Source: a virus. Taken from it: a stretch of DNA of 42,453 nucleotides. The translations under genes and the position numbers were made by a program. The notes below the pieces were generated by a model. That model was not told the DNA's origin. It did no database searches and saw only the letters and a list, made by a program, of their open reading frames with translations. Where the stretch lies: positions 1 to 42,453 of the IMG/VR virus record IMGVR_UViG_3300025929_000026, one strand, 5' to 3'. Below, in pieces: positions 17,387 to 23,298 of the stretch (its first letter is position 1; each line of letters starts with the position of its first letter).

Positions 17387-17835
17387 ATCTGACCCTAGTC
17401 CGGCAGACGCTGACGCCTGATTCGACTACAGGCCAGCTTTACATCGACGGCCAGCCCTTTTGCTACACGCTCGAGTTGCCGGTCATTGACGGCTTGCCGG
17501 GGAGCGCGATCCCGGAAGGAACGTATCCGGTTGTGCTCGCGCCTAGCCCGAAGTTCATGGCAAGCACGGATGATTGGGTGCTGCGGTATGCGCAACTCAT
17601 TCCCCACATCTACCAGATTCCCGATCGCACAAACATCCTGATTCATTGGGGAAACACGGCCAGCGACACGGAAGGCTGCATCCTCGTCGGCCAGTCGCTT
17701 GGCACGAACTACATCGGGAACAGCCGTCTCGCGTTCGAGCATCTATGGGATCGCATCGAAGGGCCAGCACGCAGCAACGACTGTACGCTTACTGTTCAGA
17801 AGCAAAAACTCGTTGATTTGATAGGAGTTCCATGA
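17383..17835 (+). CDS. DUF5675-type protein, possible peptidoglycan enzyme
   Basis: This 150-residue protein is started here at GTG 17383, which overlaps the preceding stop as GTGA. An upstream in-frame ATG at 17344 would sit inside the tailspike gene. The pattern LVRQTLTPDSTTGQLYIDG, YTLELP, IPEGTYPVVL and ILIHWGN..SDTEGCILVG matches phage proteins of the DUF5675 family as I remember it. The H-G and GC pair resembles the HG...GC(I/V)R site of L,D-transpeptidases, so a peptidoglycan role is plausible. It precedes a holin-like gene and is the best endolysin candidate here. Confidence 0.65.
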   Translation: MNLTLVRQTLTPDSTTGQLYIDGQPFCYTLELPVIDGLPGSAIPEGTYPVVLAPSPKFMASTDDWVLRYAQLIPHIYQIPDRTNILIHWGNTASDTEGCILVGQSLGTNYIGNSRLAFEHLWDRIEGPARSNDCTLTVQKQKLVDLIGVP

Positions 17836-18122
17836 AACTTGATTGGAGTCATTGGCTCTATGGTCTGTTTGCCGCACTCATCGGCGGAGGCGCAAGCTCG
17901 GTAGGTTCGGCGTTCGGCGCCATGTCGATTGCTCCCGGCCAATTTGGCGTTGGCGGCGATCCTGGCTGGAACTCGCTCAAGCTCATGATTCTCACGTTTG
18001 CCATCAGCGGAGCTATCGCCACGTTCGCATATTTGAAGCAGTCGCCACTTCCGGCTCAGGTCGCTACAGTCACGGAAACCAAGACTGATACCATCTCGAT
18101 CACGCCGAAAGATGGCAAGTGA
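17832..18122 (+). CDS. Holin-like two-span membrane protein
   Basis: This 96-residue protein starts with an ATGA overlap. It has two hydrophobic segments, residues about 8-30 (WLYGLFAALIGGGASSVGSAF) and 49-67 (LKLMILTFAISGAIATFAYL), with a polar Gly-rich loop between and a charged C-terminal tail (VTETKTDTISITPKDGK). Size, topology and position right after the DUF5675 gene fit a class II holin. No sequence family is certain. Confidence 0.6.
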   Translation: MKLDWSHWLYGLFAALIGGGASSVGSAFGAMSIAPGQFGVGGDPGWNSLKLMILTFAISGAIATFAYLKQSPLPAQVATVTETKTDTISITPKDGK

Positions 18123-18259
18123 TCGACCAAATGATGCCCCACGACTGGTACAGCATGGGCGGTCACGGCGTCATCATCACCCTGCTGGGCATCTTATTGA
18201 AGCGCGTGCGCACGATTCACATTGAGTTGAACGGGCACGGGAAAAAACGAGGAGGATGA
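18119..18259 (+). CDS. 46-residue membrane-associated microprotein
   Basis: This GTG-started frame overlaps the holin-like gene by GTGA and ends one base before the next ATG. It has one hydrophobic stretch (GVIITLLGILLKRVRTI), then IHIELNGHGKKRGG, the short pattern seen in other phage membrane microproteins with an H-x-x-(L/M)-N motif. Its last codons contain GGAGG, which is the ribosome binding site for the next gene. Real translation is supported by the exact overlaps on both sides. Confidence 0.55.
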   Translation: MIDQMMPHDWYSMGGHGVIITLLGILLKRVRTIHIELNGHGKKRGG

Positions 18260-18448
18260 ATGCTCATTGACCTGCTGGTATTGGTAATCGTGGTGGGCTT
18301 GCTGTTCTATGTGCTATCGCTCTTGCCGCTTCCGCAGCCGTGGAAGAATATAGCGACAATCCTTCTCGTGCTCATCGTGGTTCTTTGGCTGCTAGGCATG
18401 GTGGGATATCTCGGCCCGGCGTGGCCTGTATATCATCATCCCCGATGA
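18260..18448 (+). CDS. Small two-span hydrophobic protein
   Basis: This 62-residue protein follows GAGGAGGATGA, a very strong ribosome binding site. It is almost all membrane: residues 1-21 (MLIDLLVLVIVVGLLFYVLS) and 30-53, split by LPLPQPWKN. It resembles small Thivi_2564-type phage or bacterial membrane proteins as I remember them. It could be a second holin or an antiholin. The next gene starts inside its stop (ATGA). Confidence 0.65.
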   Translation: MLIDLLVLVIVVGLLFYVLSLLPLPQPWKNIATILLVLIVVLWLLGMVGYLGPAWPVYHHPR

Positions 18449-18693
18449 GTCTCCTCGGTCAAATTGCGCTCTTGTTTATCGGCTCGACGCTGACTATCAT
18501 TGCGGCGCAAGTCGGTACGCAGTTGACACTTCACCGCGAGAACAAGAAGAAAATCGCGGACTGGATGCGCGCCGTGGACGAGAATCGCAGGCTCATGCAA
18601 ATGTTGATTACCGAACACCCGCTCCACACGCATACGGAGAAAGCTGGCACGCTGACCGCCGAGCGCATCAAGCCTATGAAAGTAACGGTGTAG
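18445..18693 (+). CDS. Membrane-anchored helical protein
   Basis: This 82-residue protein starts at ATG 18445 (ATGA overlap). One N-terminal transmembrane helix (LLGQIALLFIGSTLTIIAAQ) is followed by a charged helix (LHRENKKKIADWMRAVDENR). A possible H-rich stretch (EHPLHTHTEK) precedes the end. The topology, with one anchor and a helical periplasmic or cytoplasmic arm, recalls i-spanins. A larger frame that starts earlier would cross the preceding gene and is less likely. Confidence 0.6.
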   Translation: MSLLGQIALLFIGSTLTIIAAQVGTQLTLHRENKKKIADWMRAVDENRRLMQMLITEHPLHTHTEKAGTLTAERIKPMKVTV

Positions 18694-18706
18694 CGGGGGA
18701 ACATGA

Positions 18707-18964
18707 TTGGACGCAACTCTCGTAATCGTTTTTCTCGTTCTGTTCCTGCTTGTCACCGTCATCAGCCATGCAATCCAAATCTATGTGGTGTTCCACTCGC
18801 AGCGCCATATGGAGGAATTGCAGCGCCAGCACAACGACCTGGTGAGCCTGCAACTTTCGCAGACCAAATCTGAGTTTATGAAGATGAGCCACGCCGCGGA
18901 GTCGCTTAGCAACCTGATTACGAAGCTGTTTGACCCGCTCAACGAACCGCGCAATGGAGGATAA
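18707..18964 (+). CDS. Membrane-anchored coiled-coil protein, i-spanin-like
   Basis: This 85-residue protein starts at TTG 18707, behind a GGGGGA stretch. It has an N-terminal membrane helix (LVIVFLVLFLLVTVISHAI) and a following coiled coil (QRHMEELQRQHNDLVSLQLS). This is the classic layout of an inner-membrane spanin. A lipoprotein gene lies about 1.4 kb downstream and could be the outer-membrane partner. The ATG at 18703 is in another frame with a poorer product. Confidence 0.55.
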   Translation: MDATLVIVFLVLFLLVTVISHAIQIYVVFHSQRHMEELQRQHNDLVSLQLSQTKSEFMKMSHAAESLSNLITKLFDPLNEPRNGG

Positions 18965-18965
18965 A

Positions 18966-19166
18966 ATGTCGAGTGGCCCCGGCCCGCATGGGCAAGCGAT
19001 CGGATTATTCAAAGTAGTAAAAAAGCAGACACTTCCCGGCAACATGGTCTGCGTCACATTTGATGCGGTGAACTCAGCCGGAATCCTTATCCAAATCATG
19101 TCCTCCGAAGATGCTCGGTATTGGCAGATCGAAACGGTCTACAACATCCTCGGCACGACTCCGTGA
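18966..19166 (+). CDS. Small soluble protein in the lysis cluster
   Basis: This 66-residue protein starts at ATG 18966, five bases after GGAGG. It has no membrane segment. A compact beta-rich core is likely (IGLFKVVKKQTLPGNMVCVT and ILIQIMSSEDARYW). I recognise no family. It overlaps the next gene by GTGA, so the two are translationally coupled. Confidence 0.65.
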   Translation: MSSGPGPHGQAIGLFKVVKKQTLPGNMVCVTFDAVNSAGILIQIMSSEDARYWQIETVYNILGTTP

Positions 19167-19786
19167 CCGAATGGCTGCTGATTCCTGGCTTGCTTCTCGC
19201 AGCGTGTGGCTTCGCGGCGGATAAAGCGCCGTCACTGTTGCGCTGGTACTTCCTCGCCATGTTTCTCAGCATCCCGCCGCAGTGGGGCGCGGCAAGGTTC
19301 GTCGGCGAAGAATCGCGATACTACCTGCTGGTTTATTGCATCGTGACTGTCGCGATTCTCGCTTTTGTTCTCCTGCTCACGCTCTATGACCTGACCTGGC
19401 ATCCTACGCCGTTTCGCCTAGGATTGGGCTGCTCGATATTCGCTCTTGGCGCGGTATACGTGGCCTACGCGGGCATCGGGACGCCTTCCACGGCACAGTG
19501 GGCGCAGCTCATCGAATCGTTCGTCCTAATTGCGTGCTCCGGCTGTATAGGGCTTTCCTCGCAGTTCAACAAGGCTCCCAGCTGGCGCATGATCGGCCTG
19601 ACGCTCTCGGTGTTCTGGCTGCTTCAGGGCGCGTTCAGGCTCGGCTTCATCCTCAACATCAACAGCCGAGACTGGCTCATTGCCAACGATGTGATACCGC
19701 CCTTGCTGGCGATCGCATTTCCGGTGTGGGTTGGCTTTCAACTTCGCAGCGATTTTGGAAGTGGTACACGGCTAGCGTCTCGCTAA
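19163..19786 (+). CDS. Polytopic membrane protein
   Basis: This 207-residue protein starts at GTG 19163 (GTGA overlap). It has about six or seven hydrophobic segments, among them LLIPGLLLAACGFAA, YYLLVYCIVTVAILAFVLLL, LGCSIFALGAVYVAYAGIG, FVLIACSGCIGLS and GLTLSVFWLLQGAFRLGFIL. It is larger than a holin and unlike known lysis proteins. It could alter the host envelope or exclude other phages. Function is unknown. Confidence 0.65.
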   Translation: MTEWLLIPGLLLAACGFAADKAPSLLRWYFLAMFLSIPPQWGAARFVGEESRYYLLVYCIVTVAILAFVLLLTLYDLTWHPTPFRLGLGCSIFALGAVYVAYAGIGTPSTAQWAQLIESFVLIACSGCIGLSSQFNKAPSWRMIGLTLSVFWLLQGAFRLGFILNINSRDWLIANDVIPPLLAIAFPVWVGFQLRSDFGSGTRLASR

Positions 19787-19940
19787 AGATTGCGCCGATC
19801 GGCAGCTTAGGTTGGGTGCAGTACTTGGGCTGGCGGGGAAAATTCGGGCCGGGAACTTTAAGCACGGACGAGCAGGAGTGGGGCTTTGGGCAACCGAGAA
19901 CGAGCCTCTCTGAATGCCGGGAGCTACTTCCAAAAATAAC

Positions 19941-19968
19941 TTGACCTATTGCGCGAACGGGTTAGACT
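19941..19968 (+). promoter_or_regulatory. Sigma70-like promoter for the 19975 gene
   Basis: TTGACC (19941-19946) and TAGACT (19963-19968) are separated by 16 bases. The GTG at 19975 lies exactly six bases after the -10 box, so the transcript would begin at or within a base or two of the start codon. Bases 19787-19940 upstream hold no gene I can support. They contain a perfect palindrome, GCCGATCGGC. Confidence 0.55.
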
Positions 19969-19974
19969 TTGCGC

Positions 19975-20310
19975 GTGCTTGAGATTCTAAAATCAGCTAT
20001 CCCGTTGATTGTTGTACTAATCGTAATCTTGGTAATTTCTAGTAAAGAAGGAAAAAAAGAGGGGAAGGTCATCATGGGACTCGGAAACTTGCAGGCCGCT
20101 GTTGCCGCGCTCGCCACAGCGCAGAATCAGGTCATTGCTGACGTACAGAAATTGCTGGCCAATCAGTCTACAGGGCCGCAGCCGGGGCAGGTAGTGGTCT
20201 CGCAGGCGGACATCGACGCGCTCACGACTTCGGTGCAAGGCTTGACGGCTGCTGATGTTGCCGCCGATGCAACGGTCAATCCCCCGGCCACGCCTCCAGC
20301 TACCACGTAA
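19975..20310 (+). CDS. Membrane-anchored small protein with an internal start
   Basis: The 111-residue form from GTG 19975 has a membrane helix at residues about 8-24 (AIPLIVVLIVILVISS) followed by KEGKKEGK. The internal ATG at 20074, behind AGAGGGGAAGG, would give a 78-residue soluble form beginning MGLGNLQAAVAALATAQNQV, with an amphipathic helix and a Pro/Ala/Thr-rich end. Having one start at the promoter and one with a strong ribosome binding site suggests two products, as in dual-start holins. Function is unknown. Confidence 0.6.
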   Translation: MLEILKSAIPLIVVLIVILVISSKEGKKEGKVIMGLGNLQAAVAALATAQNQVIADVQKLLANQSTGPQPGQVVVSQADIDALTTSVQGLTAADVAADATVNPPATPPATT

Positions 20311-20321
20311 AAAGGAGAACC

Positions 20322-20690
20322 ATGCGAAAGATCATCCCGGCCCTGCTTTTGGTTGTGCTCGTCGCAGCCTGTTCGCCGCTGGAACGCGATGCCTATAATA
20401 CGGTTGTGGGGGCAAAAGGGTTTCTCGATAGTGAAAAACAGAGCAACAACTGCGCTACGGATACGTCTAGTAAGGCGTGCGGGCTGATTGCTCAGGGCGT
20501 GTCCGCGAAGGATGCGCTGCTCGATGCCATCGCCGTCTATTGCGCGGGGCCAACGTTCAACGCTGGTGGAGCGTGCAACCCCCCGGCCAAGGGCACTCCC
20601 GCTGCGGTTCAGGCTACGGCTAAGCTCCAAGCTGCGCTGACCAGCTACAAGACCATCGCAGCCGAAATCAAGATCGCAGGAGGCAAGTAA
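20322..20690 (+). CDS. Lipoprotein, possible outer-membrane spanin
   Basis: This 122-residue protein has a clear lipoprotein signal: basic start MRKIIPA, a hydrophobic core and the lipobox LVAAC with the acylated Cys at residue 17. The mature part is Ala/Thr-rich with three further cysteines that may form disulphides (NNCATDTSSKACG, CNPPAK). It follows AAAAAGGAGAACC, a good ribosome binding site. Position near the lysis genes suits an o-spanin, but it is longer than most, so exclusion or envelope modification is also possible. Confidence 0.65.
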   Translation: MRKIIPALLLVVLVAACSPLERDAYNTVVGAKGFLDSEKQSNNCATDTSSKACGLIAQGVSAKDALLDAIAVYCAGPTFNAGGACNPPAKGTPAAVQATAKLQAALTSYKTIAAEIKIAGGK

Positions 20691-20867
20691 ATGTATCTCT
20701 CGCTGATCGACGTTGGCCTGACCTTCCTGCAATCGTTCCTCGGTGGCCTCAAGACGAGCAAGGCTCCCGCTGATGTCGTGGCTGCCGTGCAAGCCGCAGT
20801 AGATGCACTATTCGCACACAAGGCCGACATCATCAGCAAGGCCAATCTCGATGCTTTGCGCGGCTAA
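20691..20867 (+). CDS. 58-residue helical protein before the terminator
   Basis: This short frame starts right after the lipoprotein stop, behind GCAGGAGGCAAGTAA, an excellent ribosome binding site. The product is an amphipathic helix bundle (MYLSLIDVGLTFLQSFLGGL, then ADVVAAVQAAVDALFAHK and DIISKANLDALRG). It is similar in style to the soluble end of the 19975 product. It is the last gene of the late transcript. Function is unknown. Confidence 0.65.
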   Translation: MYLSLIDVGLTFLQSFLGGLKTSKAPADVVAAVQAAVDALFAHKADIISKANLDALRG

Positions 20868-20899
20868 GTCTTAAAAACGGATTCTCCCTCGGCACAATC

Positions 20900-20936
20900 A
20901 GCCCGCATTGAGCTTCGGCTTGATGCGGGCTTTTTT
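20900..20936 (+). terminator. Rho-independent terminator of the late/lysis operon
   Basis: AGCCCGCAT (20900-20908) pairs with ATGCGGGCT (20923-20931). The stem continues inward as TGAGC/GCTTG with a UUCG tetraloop, and six T residues follow (20931-20936). This is a near-ideal intrinsic terminator. It ends the rightward transcript before the divergent control region. Confidence 0.9.
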
Positions 20937-20940
20937 GCGT

Positions 20941-21105
20941 CTATCCTTCACGTTTCCGCCTTCGCATCTCTCGCCTAGTAGCCTGCCGCCTGCACCTATC
21001 GCAATAGGTCTTATATTTCCTACGCTTTAGCCCACAGCGCATACAATTCCCATTCTTTACCTGCTCGCGTTGCCAGAGCCGCTGGCGGGACACTTCCTTT
21101 ACCAT
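20941..21105 (-). CDS. Minus-strand zinc-finger protein (early leftward gene)
   Basis: This 54-residue protein starts at ATG 21105 and stops at 20943-20941. It has a CMRCG...CDRC pair spaced like a small zinc ribbon, with a highly basic C-terminus (RRQATRREMRRRKREG). The layout SRQRLWQ...C..CG...C..C..R is frequent in small phage proteins that probably bind nucleic acid. It is the only gene read leftward from the control region and may be a regulator. The promoter ends six bases before its ATG and there is no clear ribosome binding site. Confidence 0.7.
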   Translation of the reverse strand: MVKEVSRQRLWQREQVKNGNCMRCGLKRRKYKTYCDRCRRQATRREMRRRKREG

Positions 21106-21111
21106 GTGTTC

Positions 21112-21139
21112 ATTCTAGCAACAAAAACGTACTAGTCAA
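21112..21139 (-). promoter_or_regulatory. Leftward sigma70-like promoter
   Basis: Read on the minus strand, TTGACT (21139-21134) and TAGAAT (21117-21112) are 16 bases apart, both close to consensus. The ATG at 21105 comes exactly six bases after the -10 box, predicting a leaderless mRNA. It lies back to back with the rightward promoter at 21151. Confidence 0.65.
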
Positions 21140-21146
21140 TAAGAAT

Positions 21147-21167
21147 GTTCTTGACGTGTTCTTGACG
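21147..21167. promoter_or_regulatory. Operator candidate: LexA-type GTTC-N7-GTTC within a direct repeat
   Basis: GTTCTTGACG occurs twice, at 21147-21156 and 21158-21167, one helical turn (11 bp) apart. The first copy and the start of the second make GTTCTTGACGTGTTC, a perfect match to the alphaproteobacterial LexA consensus GTTC-N7-GTTC. The repeats contain the -35 of the rightward promoter, so a bound protein would block it. AAGAA-TG-TTCTT (21141-21152) overlaps on the left. A phage regulator instead of LexA is possible. Confidence 0.55.
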
Positions 21168-21179
21168 CTTTGCTATCGT
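21151..21179 (+). promoter_or_regulatory. Rightward early promoter
   Basis: TTGACG (21151-21156) and TATCGT (21174-21179) are separated by 17 bases. A second TTGACG at 21162 comes from the operator repeat. Transcription would begin near 21186, giving a leader of about 90 bases before the first early gene. This promoter probably drives the long early operon from 21276 onward. Confidence 0.6.
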
Positions 21180-21193
21180 ATCTCCAGCAGCAA

Positions 21194-21262
21194 GGATGGC
21201 CTAGGGCGAGGCGCGGCACCCCAAGTGCTTGCACCCGACCAGATACCTCGCCCAAGCCATCC
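21194..21262 (+). ncRNA. Long 5'-leader hairpin before the first early gene
   Basis: GGATGGC (21194-21200) pairs with GCCATCC (21256-21262). After a 3/2 internal loop, GGGCGAGG (21204-21211) pairs with CCTCGCCC (21246-21253). The 34-base terminal region can form GCAC/GTGC with a CCCAA loop. The ribosome binding site begins right after the outer stem. A perfect 15-bp composite stem in untranslated RNA is unlikely by chance. It could be a riboswitch, a protein-binding element or an mRNA stabiliser; no known class was recognised. Confidence 0.6.
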
Positions 21263-21275
21263 GAAGGGAGCCGAT

Positions 21276-21548
21276 ATGCAAGCCACGGAACTAATACTTG
21301 AGGGACGACAGGCGCGATGCTCCTATTGCAAGACGATTCAGCCGAGTTCTAGGGAATTGCCTTTCTTCGAGTTTCGCGGTGAAGGTTCCTACGATGCATT
21401 GAACGGCTGTAGGCACTGCGGATACTTTGAAGTGGCTCACAAGTCACCGCTACCGCGACATTTAGCGGGTCGATGCTGCGATCATTTTGAGTCACGTGGA
21501 GCGATGGAATACGACCTGTATTATTGCGGCTGCAAAGGATGGGACTGA
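21276..21548 (+). CDS. Cys-rich zinc-binding early protein
   Basis: This 90-residue protein is started here at ATG 21276, behind GAAGGGAG and after the leader hairpin. An upstream extension would run through the promoter. Cysteine pairs CSYC (residues 15-18) and CRHCG (45-49), plus RCC and YYCGCKGWD near the end, suggest two zinc sites. It is the first gene of the rightward operon, where phages often place host-takeover proteins. I recognise no family. Confidence 0.75.
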   Translation: MQATELILEGRQARCSYCKTIQPSSRELPFFEFRGEGSYDALNGCRHCGYFEVAHKSPLPRHLAGRCCDHFESRGAMEYDLYYCGCKGWD

Positions 21549-21734
21549 ATGGACCCCTACGAGCGCGAAATGGAGAACCAGTGCGGCTGTTCCAATGACG
21601 GCTACGACGAACCTGAAGTAGAAGCCGCGCCCACGATGACCTTCGGCGAGTGGCTGCGCTCCAACCCAACAATCCCCACCGAAGAGGACAAGTTCCGCAA
21701 GAAGTTCAACCTGGCACCGAGGAGCCGAAAATGA
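21549..21734 (+). CDS. Small acidic protein
   Basis: This 61-residue protein begins directly after the previous stop. The first 30 residues are acidic (MDPYEREMENQCGCSNDGYD, EPEVEAAP). A short motif MTFGEWLRSNPTIPTEEDKF and a basic end (RKKFNLAPRSRK) follow. It ends with an ATGA overlap. An acidic, DNA-mimic-like or adaptor role could be imagined, but nothing in the sequence proves it. Confidence 0.6.
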   Translation: MDPYEREMENQCGCSNDGYDEPEVEAAPTMTFGEWLRSNPTIPTEEDKFRKKFNLAPRSRK

Positions 21735-22327
21735 TTGTCGCAGAACGATTGCAAAAGGTCTTAGGGTTGAACCTTAAGCGTGGTGCTCATTCGCCAAATT
21801 CTACTTTCTGCGTTATGGAGGCTGTGGCGTATGTCGCAGGCGAAAAGTGGAGCGATTCGCCAGAATGCGCATGTCCAGTGATTGCAGCATTTTTGCGCAA
21901 TTGGAATGATTCGCTCCCAACCGATGCTGATCGTGATCGATTACTAAAACCGCTCATTCCACGTTTGGTCGGGACGCGAAATCCAAAACTAGAAGAGCGT
22001 CGCGCCTGCATGGCTGCTGATTGGCTAGCGCGAATTCACACGCCCGCATGGCTTCGACTCGCCGGATTGACAAATCAGGCTGAGATACTTTCAAGCCTTC
22101 CAGAAATAACCGCGTTCAAACAGGTCCCATCGATTCGCGGGCCATTCGAAGCGGTTAGAAAAGATGCGGATGCCGTGTGGGCTGCCGCGGGGGCTGCCGC
22201 GGGGGATGCCGCGAGGGATGCCGCGAGGGATGCCGCGAGGACTGCCGCGAGGACGAAATTAGCTCCTACTGTCGAAGAGCTTCAGCAATCCGCGCTCAAG
22301 CTCGTTGAACGGATGATTGACGCATGA
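21731..22327 (+). CDS. MEAVAYVAG-family protein with AARD tandem repeats
   Basis: This 198-residue protein starts at ATG 21731 (ATGA). The segment STFCVMEAVAYVAGEKWSD, PECACPVIAAFLRNWNDSL and LLKPLIPRLVGTR belongs to a family I have seen in phages and actinobacteria, with no known function. Near the C-terminus a run of 4-residue units (AAAG, DAAR, TAAR) is coded by a 12-bp tandem repeat and forms an Ala-rich charged helix. The repeat could change copy number by slippage without breaking the frame. Confidence 0.75.
   Translation: MIVAERLQKVLGLNLKRGAHSPNSTFCVMEAVAYVAGEKWSDSPECACPVIAAFLRNWNDSLPTDADRDRLLKPLIPRLVGTRNPKLEERRACMAADWLARIHTPAWLRLAGLTNQAEILSSLPEITAFKQVPSIRGPFEAVRKDADAVWAAAGAAAGDAARDAARDAARTAARTKLAPTVEELQQSALKLVERMIDA
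22181..22252 (+). repeat. 12-bp tandem repeat, six copies
   Basis: Six 12-bp units, all containing TGCCGCG, run without a break, with a degenerate seventh copy just upstream (22169-22180). Unit variants are two of GCTGCCGCGGGG, three of GATGCCGCGAGG and one of ACTGCCGCGAGG. The unit is a multiple of three, so copy-number change keeps the host gene in frame. Confidence 0.9.
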
Positions 22328-22515
22328 CACTCGCGCTGCTCGTCAAGCTGTTCTTTCTCGGCTGCGCTCTGCTGGCGCTAGTGGGCGTGGCGTGGGGCTG
22401 GCTGGATCGGCGCAAGGCGGCAAAGCAGGCGGATGAGTTGCGGATTCACGTTTACCAGAACTACGGATTGCGGCAGGTTTGGCCGAGCAGAGAAAGACGG
22501 AGCACACGAAGATGA
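22324..22515 (+). CDS. Single-span membrane protein
   Basis: This 63-residue protein starts with an ATGA overlap. One hydrophobic helix at residues 3-25 (LALLVKLFFLGCALLALVGV) is followed by a basic, tyrosine-containing tail (DRRKAAKQADELRIHVYQNY). It is one of four tiny membrane or zinc genes in a row. Function is unknown. Confidence 0.6.
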   Translation: MTLALLVKLFFLGCALLALVGVAWGWLDRRKAAKQADELRIHVYQNYGLRQVWPSRERRSTRR

Positions 22516-22700
22516 ACGAAAATATCTTCACTTTCGAGACGTACTTTTGCCGATGTGGCGCGTGTGGCGGCCGCGGCTGGCACGCAGATCGCACTATCTG
22601 CAATCGCTGCGGAGGCTCAGGCAACGAAAAGCGCATCGACGAGCACATGAGCCTAAAGACCGCGGTGCGCAAATTCCTGGACGCGGTGAGGCCGCATTGA
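22512..22700 (+). CDS. DnaJ-type zinc finger protein
   Basis: This 62-residue protein is started here at ATG 22512 (ATGA overlap). It contains CRCGACGGRGWHAD and CNRCGGSGNEK, matching one CxxCxGxG pair of the DnaJ central zinc domain. A short helix (MSLKTAVRKFLDAVRP) ends it. Stand-alone one-finger DnaJ-like proteins are common in phages. They may modulate host chaperones or bind nucleic acid. Confidence 0.7.
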   Translation: MNENIFTFETYFCRCGACGGRGWHADRTICNRCGGSGNEKRIDEHMSLKTAVRKFLDAVRPH

Positions 22701-22810
22701 GAGTTGACCCTGTAGCGCTGGCAGCCTTGGTCGTAGGTGCGGTGGCGATGAGCCTAATTCTGGCTGGCTGGAAGGGTGTTTATTTGCGGAGGCGAGAACG
22801 TGGCGAGTGA
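22697..22810 (+). CDS. 37-residue membrane microprotein
   Basis: This TTG-started frame overlaps the preceding stop as TTGA. The product has one hydrophobic helix (VALAALVVGAVAMSLILAGW) and a basic end (KGVYLRRRERGE). Its 3' end carries GGAGG, the ribosome binding site for the next gene at 22800. The exact overlaps support translation, but a microprotein this short needs experimental proof. Confidence 0.45.
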   Translation: MRVDPVALAALVVGAVAMSLILAGWKGVYLRRRERGE

Positions 22811-23009
22811 GAACTACGATTGCACACACCCGCAATGTTGCCTCTGCTTGAGGCGCGAATGCCAACTTCCCATGACATTTCCGCGATTCAAGAAGTTTGG
22901 CACATTGATGTGCTGCGTCGATTGCATGAGCACGGCGGTCCATGTGGCGTATGAGGCGGCGCGGAGGCTCGGCAACGTCGAAGAGAAGCCTTGTGGACGA
23001 AAGCCGTGA
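22800..23009 (+). CDS. Cys-rich zinc-binding protein
   Basis: This 69-residue protein starts at GTG 22800, eight bases after GGAGG. CTHPQCCLCLRREC and MCCVDC give up to nine cysteines for two zinc sites, and a helix follows (AVHVAYEAARRLG). It overlaps the following microprotein by GTGA. The family is not recognised. Confidence 0.65.
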   Translation: MASENYDCTHPQCCLCLRRECQLPMTFPRFKKFGTLMCCVDCMSTAVHVAYEAARRLGNVEEKPCGRKP

Positions 23010-23086
23010 ACTCCCTCCTCCTTCTCGGTCTAGCGATACTCGCGCTGGCAGGCATGCTGGCGTACAGGAATAAGGCGCTGAAATGA
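23006..23086 (+). CDS. 26-residue single-helix microprotein
   Basis: The frame starts at GTG 23006 and has GTGA and ATGA overlaps with its two neighbours. The product is one membrane helix (NSLLLLGLAILALAGMLAY) with a basic tail (RNKALK). It resembles the smallest holins and membrane-toxin peptides. Translation is supported only by the coupling geometry. Confidence 0.4.
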   Translation: MNSLLLLGLAILALAGMLAYRNKALK

Positions 23087-23298
23087 CGCCGAATCAACTC
23101 ATTGTCCAGCTAGGTGTGCTCATCGAAGAGGTTGCACCGCCGCGCTATGACCGCCAAAGCGGCGCCGACCAGCCAATATCAGCCGAGGAATGGGACATCC
23201 TGAACGAGCGCTGGCACATGCTCTATGTAATGAACAAACCGAGAGGGGAAAGCAATGGAGAACGAGTTTCAAATGGTGAACAAGGGTTTCCGTACTAG
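23083..23298 (+). CDS. Small early protein before the annealase
   Basis: This 71-residue protein starts with an ATGA overlap. It has an acidic helix (LIVQLGVLIEEVAPPRYD) and a second helix (SAEEWDILNERWHMLYVMNK). Its last 15 codons overlap the next gene in another frame, and the GAGAGGGGAAAGC inside it serves as the annealase ribosome binding site. Function is unknown. Confidence 0.6.
   Translation: MTPNQLIVQLGVLIEEVAPPRYDRQSGADQPISAEEWDILNERWHMLYVMNKPRGESNGERVSNGEQGFPY

Noticed and set aside
19498-19944. Frame continuing past the 207-residue membrane gene (GWVQYLGWRGKFGPG region)
   Set aside because: No start codon with a ribosome binding site is available after 19786. Most of the frame is a shadow of the membrane gene, though the last 50 codons look partly protein-like.
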